Shown in pieces: positions 60,122-64,000 of a stretch of DNA of 64,000 nt (position 1 is the first letter of the stretch; every line of letters begins with the position of its first letter). Under the pieces are notes generated by a model. That model saw only the letters and a program-made list of their open reading frames with translations. It was not told the DNA's origin and searched no databases. The translations under genes were made by a program, and so were the position numbers. The stretch comes from Bullera alba (lineage: Eukaryota; Basidiomycota; Tremellomycetes; Tremellales; Bulleraceae), in the NCBI GenBank assembly GCA_001600095.1, contig BCIX01000001.1:7465198-7529197 (forward strand), written 5' to 3'.

Positions 60122-61800
60122 ACAAATGCTACCTCAAGATCAGAACAGGAGGCCCCCCAGCGTGGTCGGCGACAGGAACTCCTGATCTCAACTCTCTTGT
60201 TTGTCTGTCATTGTCGTAGCGTGTTCCTCTTTCCCGCCCTCTCGACCTCCACTCGGGCCCCTTGGACCATGCGACTTGCTTTTCAGCGCGACCGATAAAC
60301 GATATGCCTTTCACGTCGTCGACAATCGAATCTTGATCCCCAAGCCGTACGATTCTCGGGGCGTAGACACCAGCGCTCGGTTTTGGGACACCCTCCATGA
60401 GGCGCTTGCACACTTCGTCGATGGCAGCGTTGGACTGCGCGCACACCAGTAGCTTGTTCTTGGTAGGCTGGACTCCCTTCACAGACCTGCCTTTCCTATT
60501 CCTGGCCAAAAAGCGGCTGACAAGTCGAACGATCGTCTTGGTCTTCCCTGTTCCAGGCGGACTGCGAACAGGATCTTCTTAGCACGAACATCGGACTGCT
60601 GTCCAACTCACCCTTGTATCAGCACGAAGCCTTCCACCGACATGGCTCCGTAGATTGCTCGAGCCTGAGGCTCGTTCACACTCAGAGACCTCTTTGCGCG
60701 TTGCACTTGCATCTAATTCATTTCAGGCATATCTGCCAATCTTGCCTCCAGGATACCTTCAAGAATCTTTGGATGGTAGCCGTTCGCTTGCATTTGGTGC
60801 AGGGCGATGTATTCGTTCAGTGCGGGGGTGAGGCTATAGAAATGGACACCATTAGCCTTGCGTCATGCTCATGTGGAAGGCTCCGACACTGTGAAGATTG
60901 CATGCATCGAGCAGCCAGACACGTACGTAGATGCACTCACTTCATGTACTTGTACAGCCACCTCACACCTGGGAGTCCAGACATGGGCTGATCCACAACG
61001 GCCGATGTCCTCCAAGATTGGGACCCATCCACCACCGCCGATGTTCTCCAAGATAGGAGAGGCGGCATGCCGTCCGACTTCCTGAAGTCTGTTGCTTGAG
61101 CGAATATCGGTTTCGAATCAGGCCCTCTGAGCACCATCAAATCGGCATTGTTCAGGCGTAGACCGGTGATTTTGGGGATCCTCGTCTCGAAGTCACTAAA
61201 GAGGCCCCATGTCGGGGAGAACAGGCTCATGGTTGGGCCCGCAAAGGAAGTTGGATTGTTGCCCTGTTCATAGCTCTTCATCTGCGCCCAGACTTCCTGC
61301 AAGAACAATGGCAACATGACCGCCACATAGTGGTGCACATCCCGAAATGTGGTCGGAACGCTCTCTGTGGGGAGCAGTAAAGCGGCAAGCTCGGGGTGAT
61401 GCGGAGGTGTGTCTCCAGTGTGATCAGGATTCCATGCCAGAATGTGTTGCCAGAATCCTCTCATGTCGCGTCGTTTTGGCGGACGGGATCCATAAAGCCG
61501 ACGGAGGTGAACAGGAGAGTTGACATTATTGCTAAGGCCTGATCTCTGATGATGCGATCCTGCCGAGACAGTGTCATGCCTCTTAAAAGGTCCCACCCAA
61601 CACACCAGCCTCCCATTTCGGTAGCGGTTGACCTCTGACTTGACGTATTGCTGCCATCGCGATCGACCCGTGAAAGCCGATAGCGGGTGGCATAGCTCCC
61701 CACAGAGCCTCGTGGCGGTATGCGATAGTGGTGACGACTTTCTGCGAATGAGTTCGGTGTCAGCAAGGCTTCGTTCGTCTCCATCCTCATCGACGCCGAA
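60122..61800 (-). pseudogene. Truncated, decayed SEN1-like helicase copy
   Basis: Fragments in Sen1 order on the minus strand: MRGFWQHILAWNPDHTGDTP and VPTTFRDVHHYVAVMLPLFL (61480-61270), LTPALNEYIALHQMQANGYH (60830-60770), SVNEPQARAIYGAM and EGFVLIQG (60690-60620), then across an intron the Walker A PPGTGKTKTIVRLVSRF and LLVCAQSNAAIDEVCKRL (60570-60400). Damage: an in-frame TAG at 60713-60715 (only a 33-nt GC-AG intron could remove it), a frame change near 61465-61480, a local direct duplication (SWRTSAVVD twice, 60980-61045), and no helicase motif II or later, since the frame ends near 60129. Minus-strand frames to 62384 may be further N-terminal remnants. Sen1 unwinds RNA in transcription termination; this copy should be inactive. 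Confidence 0.7.
60980..61045. repeat. Imperfect direct duplication of about 33 bp
   Basis: Two adjacent units sharing atccac(a/c)(a/c)cgccgatgt(c/t)ctccaagat inside the helicase remnant. Confidence 0.6.
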
Positions 61801-62384
61801 GCTTACCGGTCATCCACTTTTGGGTACAGCTACAGCTATGCCGGTTGTTCCGTCTACACAGTCCAAGCCGCGGAAGCACCAAAGCAGTAAGTAGAAGTGT
61901 CTTGAGCATCTGAGATCTGAGAAGTAGGCGGCGCGGGAGTCATCGCTGGGGCCGATGCTGGCAGAGGAGGGCTCGATGAAACTCCTGCCAGTACTTTGAT
62001 ATCAGGAACAGGACACCATGCGGGCCTTCGGTGATCCGGTGAGATGCTTGGATGAGTGTGCTCGAGTTCAGAGGCAACGTTAAGGCTCGGACGCTCGTAG
62101 CGCGAGACACACAAGGTGCCTACATCGGAGAATTGGATCTCTCGAGGCTTTCCAGTTCCCTCATTGTTGGCGCTAGTGATGAAGCAGACCGGCTCAAGCT
62201 CTCATACCAGGCCGATTCCAGGCCGAGAGGCCATCACATGCCTCAGCTTGCTTCGACCATCTTCTGACAAATGAGTGTAAGGCAAGTCCAAGGCTTCAAG
62301 CACATTCAAAGCACTTCCCTCCCGTGTTGGACGTTCATCGGACATCGACCACAGACGTCGAATTGGAGATGACCGATGGACCAC

Positions 62385-62684
62385 GGTGTTGCGCGTGTCG
62401 CCACATCGAGTGACGATCGTTTGAGAGTGATGAGAGTGAATACTTCAGGACGACCTCAGCTTTCCACAGCTCGTTGACAGTTTAGAGTGATCGAGGAGGA
62501 CGCGCTTTGCGATCTCGCGAAATTTTGGTTCCGTTCGATCAAGCTGACTGGACCGAGGAGGTTGCAACTTGCAAGCCAATTTCAAGCTGAGACTGTGGGT
62601 GATTGATCTCGATCATTAGCATCACATTTCCGACTTGTTGCAGCGCGACGGACGGGGCGAGCGCTTTCTCGGCCCTCTAGGTAC
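62385..62684. promoter_or_regulatory. SEN1 promoter region
   Basis: About 300 bp upstream of the SEN1 start; no site recognised. Confidence 0.35.
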
Positions 62685-64000
62685 ATGTCGTCCTCGCAGA
62701 CAGCCGGAGCTGCAGCTGCCGAGACGGTCGAGGCGGTCCTGAAGAAAGCCTCGACGGGCAAGGATCGACCGACCGATGCCGACCTTGGGCCATGTTACAG
62801 CTTTCTGATCGACCCCACTGGTTCGGCTGAGTCCTCCTCCGGGCAGAAATGTGCACATTGGTACTGCGACAAGAGCCCGTCAGAGCTTCATACGAGGGTA
62901 GCGACCTATCTCCTCTTTCTGTTCGCATTCCGGCGGGAGGGCACGTCGAAGATATGGGTGGAAACGCTGGAGAATGTGGTGTCGAATTGCGAGGCGTGCG
63001 CTAGGGGATTCGGTATTGCTAGACGTACATTCGGTCGAAGGTGAGCTGACGCGAGTGGATTGATCGCATCAGCTGACAATTGGCTTTCCTTGAACAGCTT
63101 CCTCAACGGATATCCTCAAGCGAATAGAGTCACCTTTTTCAGCGTTATCGATCGCTGGCAATCTGCCTTCATACTGCAGCATGTCAGTCCGACTGATACA
63201 TTGTATAACACGCATAACAGCACCGGCTCCACTTTGGAATCACTTCCAGGACCCATGATCCAGCTCATGTTCGCCGAGCCCTCATTGATCGACGCTGAGG
63301 AATTGGCAAAGCTCGTCGACGCCACTGTGAAGAATGGTCCTGCCACGCCAATGGGCAAAGTTACCTCTGCCGGTATCACCCCTCTGCTCGTCCGGATGCT
63401 GTCGTCGACATTGCCTGAGAGGCGGGAATGGGCTTTGGCGCAGCTTCCAGGGACCAGTCGGAGAAAGTTGACATACCGTCTTTTCATGGATACCGGAGTC
63501 AAAGAAGAGATTGAGGATCTGTACATGGGCAAACGAGGCGTGTCTCCTGGGGATCAATGGACTTTGGTGGAAGCAATCATTGCGAGTGGCGGGCTGAGCG
63601 AAGATGCCATAGAGAGAGGTCTATTGTCGCCCGAGGGTACTTCGGCCAGGAGAGGGATCATGCCGGTCATCAGTGCTTTGTTGGGTACGAGCTCAGATGG
63701 TGAGTCTCAGCTGCGCGACGAGATCACCACTCCAGCTGAACGTACCTCGCAGCCTTTCCCAGTATCATGAACATCTTCGCTCGACTTCTCAGTACGATCC
63801 CGACCAGGTCATTCTGGGCATTTGATCCTTCCCCGGACCTACCTCACACTTTACTTTCCGACATCAAAGGCAATCCGTCTTTTCAGGCCATGCTAGAGAC
63901 AACGTACGCCGAGGAAGTAGGCGGTGTCGTCGACAAAGGCAAGCAGAAGGAGGGTCAACTCGCCGATCCACTTGGGTGGATCACCCCATTCTTGGTGTCG
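62685..64000 (+). CDS. SEN1: SEN1-type RNA/DNA helicase, N-terminal part (3' cut by window end)
   Basis: N-terminal (SEN1_N, Armadillo-like) part of the superfamily I helicase that ends non-coding transcription and resolves R-loops in the nucleus. Exons 62685-63040, 63098-63699 and 63753-end keep one frame. Visible: CYSFLIDPTGS, CAHWYCDKSPSELHTRVATY, a Cys pair in NVVSNCEACARGF, NGYPQANRVTFFSVIDRWQ, DQWTLVEAIIASGGLSEDAI, MNIFARLLSTIPTRSFWAFD, PSPDLPHTLLSDIKGNPSF. The helicase core lies beyond the window. The ATG at 62685 is chosen because it opens an Ala/Thr-rich stretch directly before the conserved part. It stands head to head with the decayed minus-strand copy. Confidence 0.82.

Overview
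The window is nuclear DNA from a basidiomycete fungus, most likely a Tremellomycete (Cryptococcus/Trichosporon-like yeast). The species cannot be named from sequence alone. The evidence is tightly packed genes on both strands, nearly all broken by many 40-60 nt introns with GTGAGT-type donors and CTGAC-like branch sites, moderately high GC, and products with clear fungal orthologues. I rebuilt the spliced genes by hand. Where I summed exons the total was a multiple of three. No tRNA, rRNA, transposon or CRISPR was recognised.

Layout. 0-9.3 kb: 3' part of an Irc3-type DEAH helicase (+), a COA8-like mitochondrial protein (-), ribosome-biogenesis factor BUD22 (+) and P5C dehydrogenase PUT2 (-). 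9.7-20.3 kb: a GPI-type kelch-like surface protein (-), NTF2 (+), FAP7 (-), a KDM4-type histone demethylase (+) and dihydrofolate synthase FOL3 (+). 21.9-33.4 kb: an allantoate-permease-family MFS transporter (+), a 110-aa orphan (-), a Zn2Cys6 regulator (-), an FMP42/SLC43-like MFS transporter (+) and the small DNA polymerase delta subunit (-). 33.9-39.5 kb: four orphan genes forming two duplicated pairs. 39.7-56 kb: COP9 signalosome subunit 3 (-), nitronate monooxygenase (+), a fungal orphan (+), calpain-like protease RIM13/palB (-), a GH5 glycolipid glucosidase (+) and a GCP5-like gamma-tubulin complex protein (-). 56.3-64 kb: a secreted repeat protein that looks like a Kex2-processed multi-peptide precursor (-), a small orphan (+), a decayed SEN1-like helicase fragment (-) and, head to head with it, the 5' part of an apparently intact SEN1 gene (+).

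Most of the window is unrelated housekeeping genes, as is normal in fungi. The two accessory zones are 33.9-39.5 kb (recent orphan duplications, with promoters copied along) and 56.3-62.4 kb (the repeat precursor beside a broken helicase copy). The repeat precursor is the best candidate for an undescribed system: a signal peptide, then eight copies of a two-cysteine module, most encoded one per exon with phase-0 introns, and most preceded by an acidic spacer ending in Lys-Arg.
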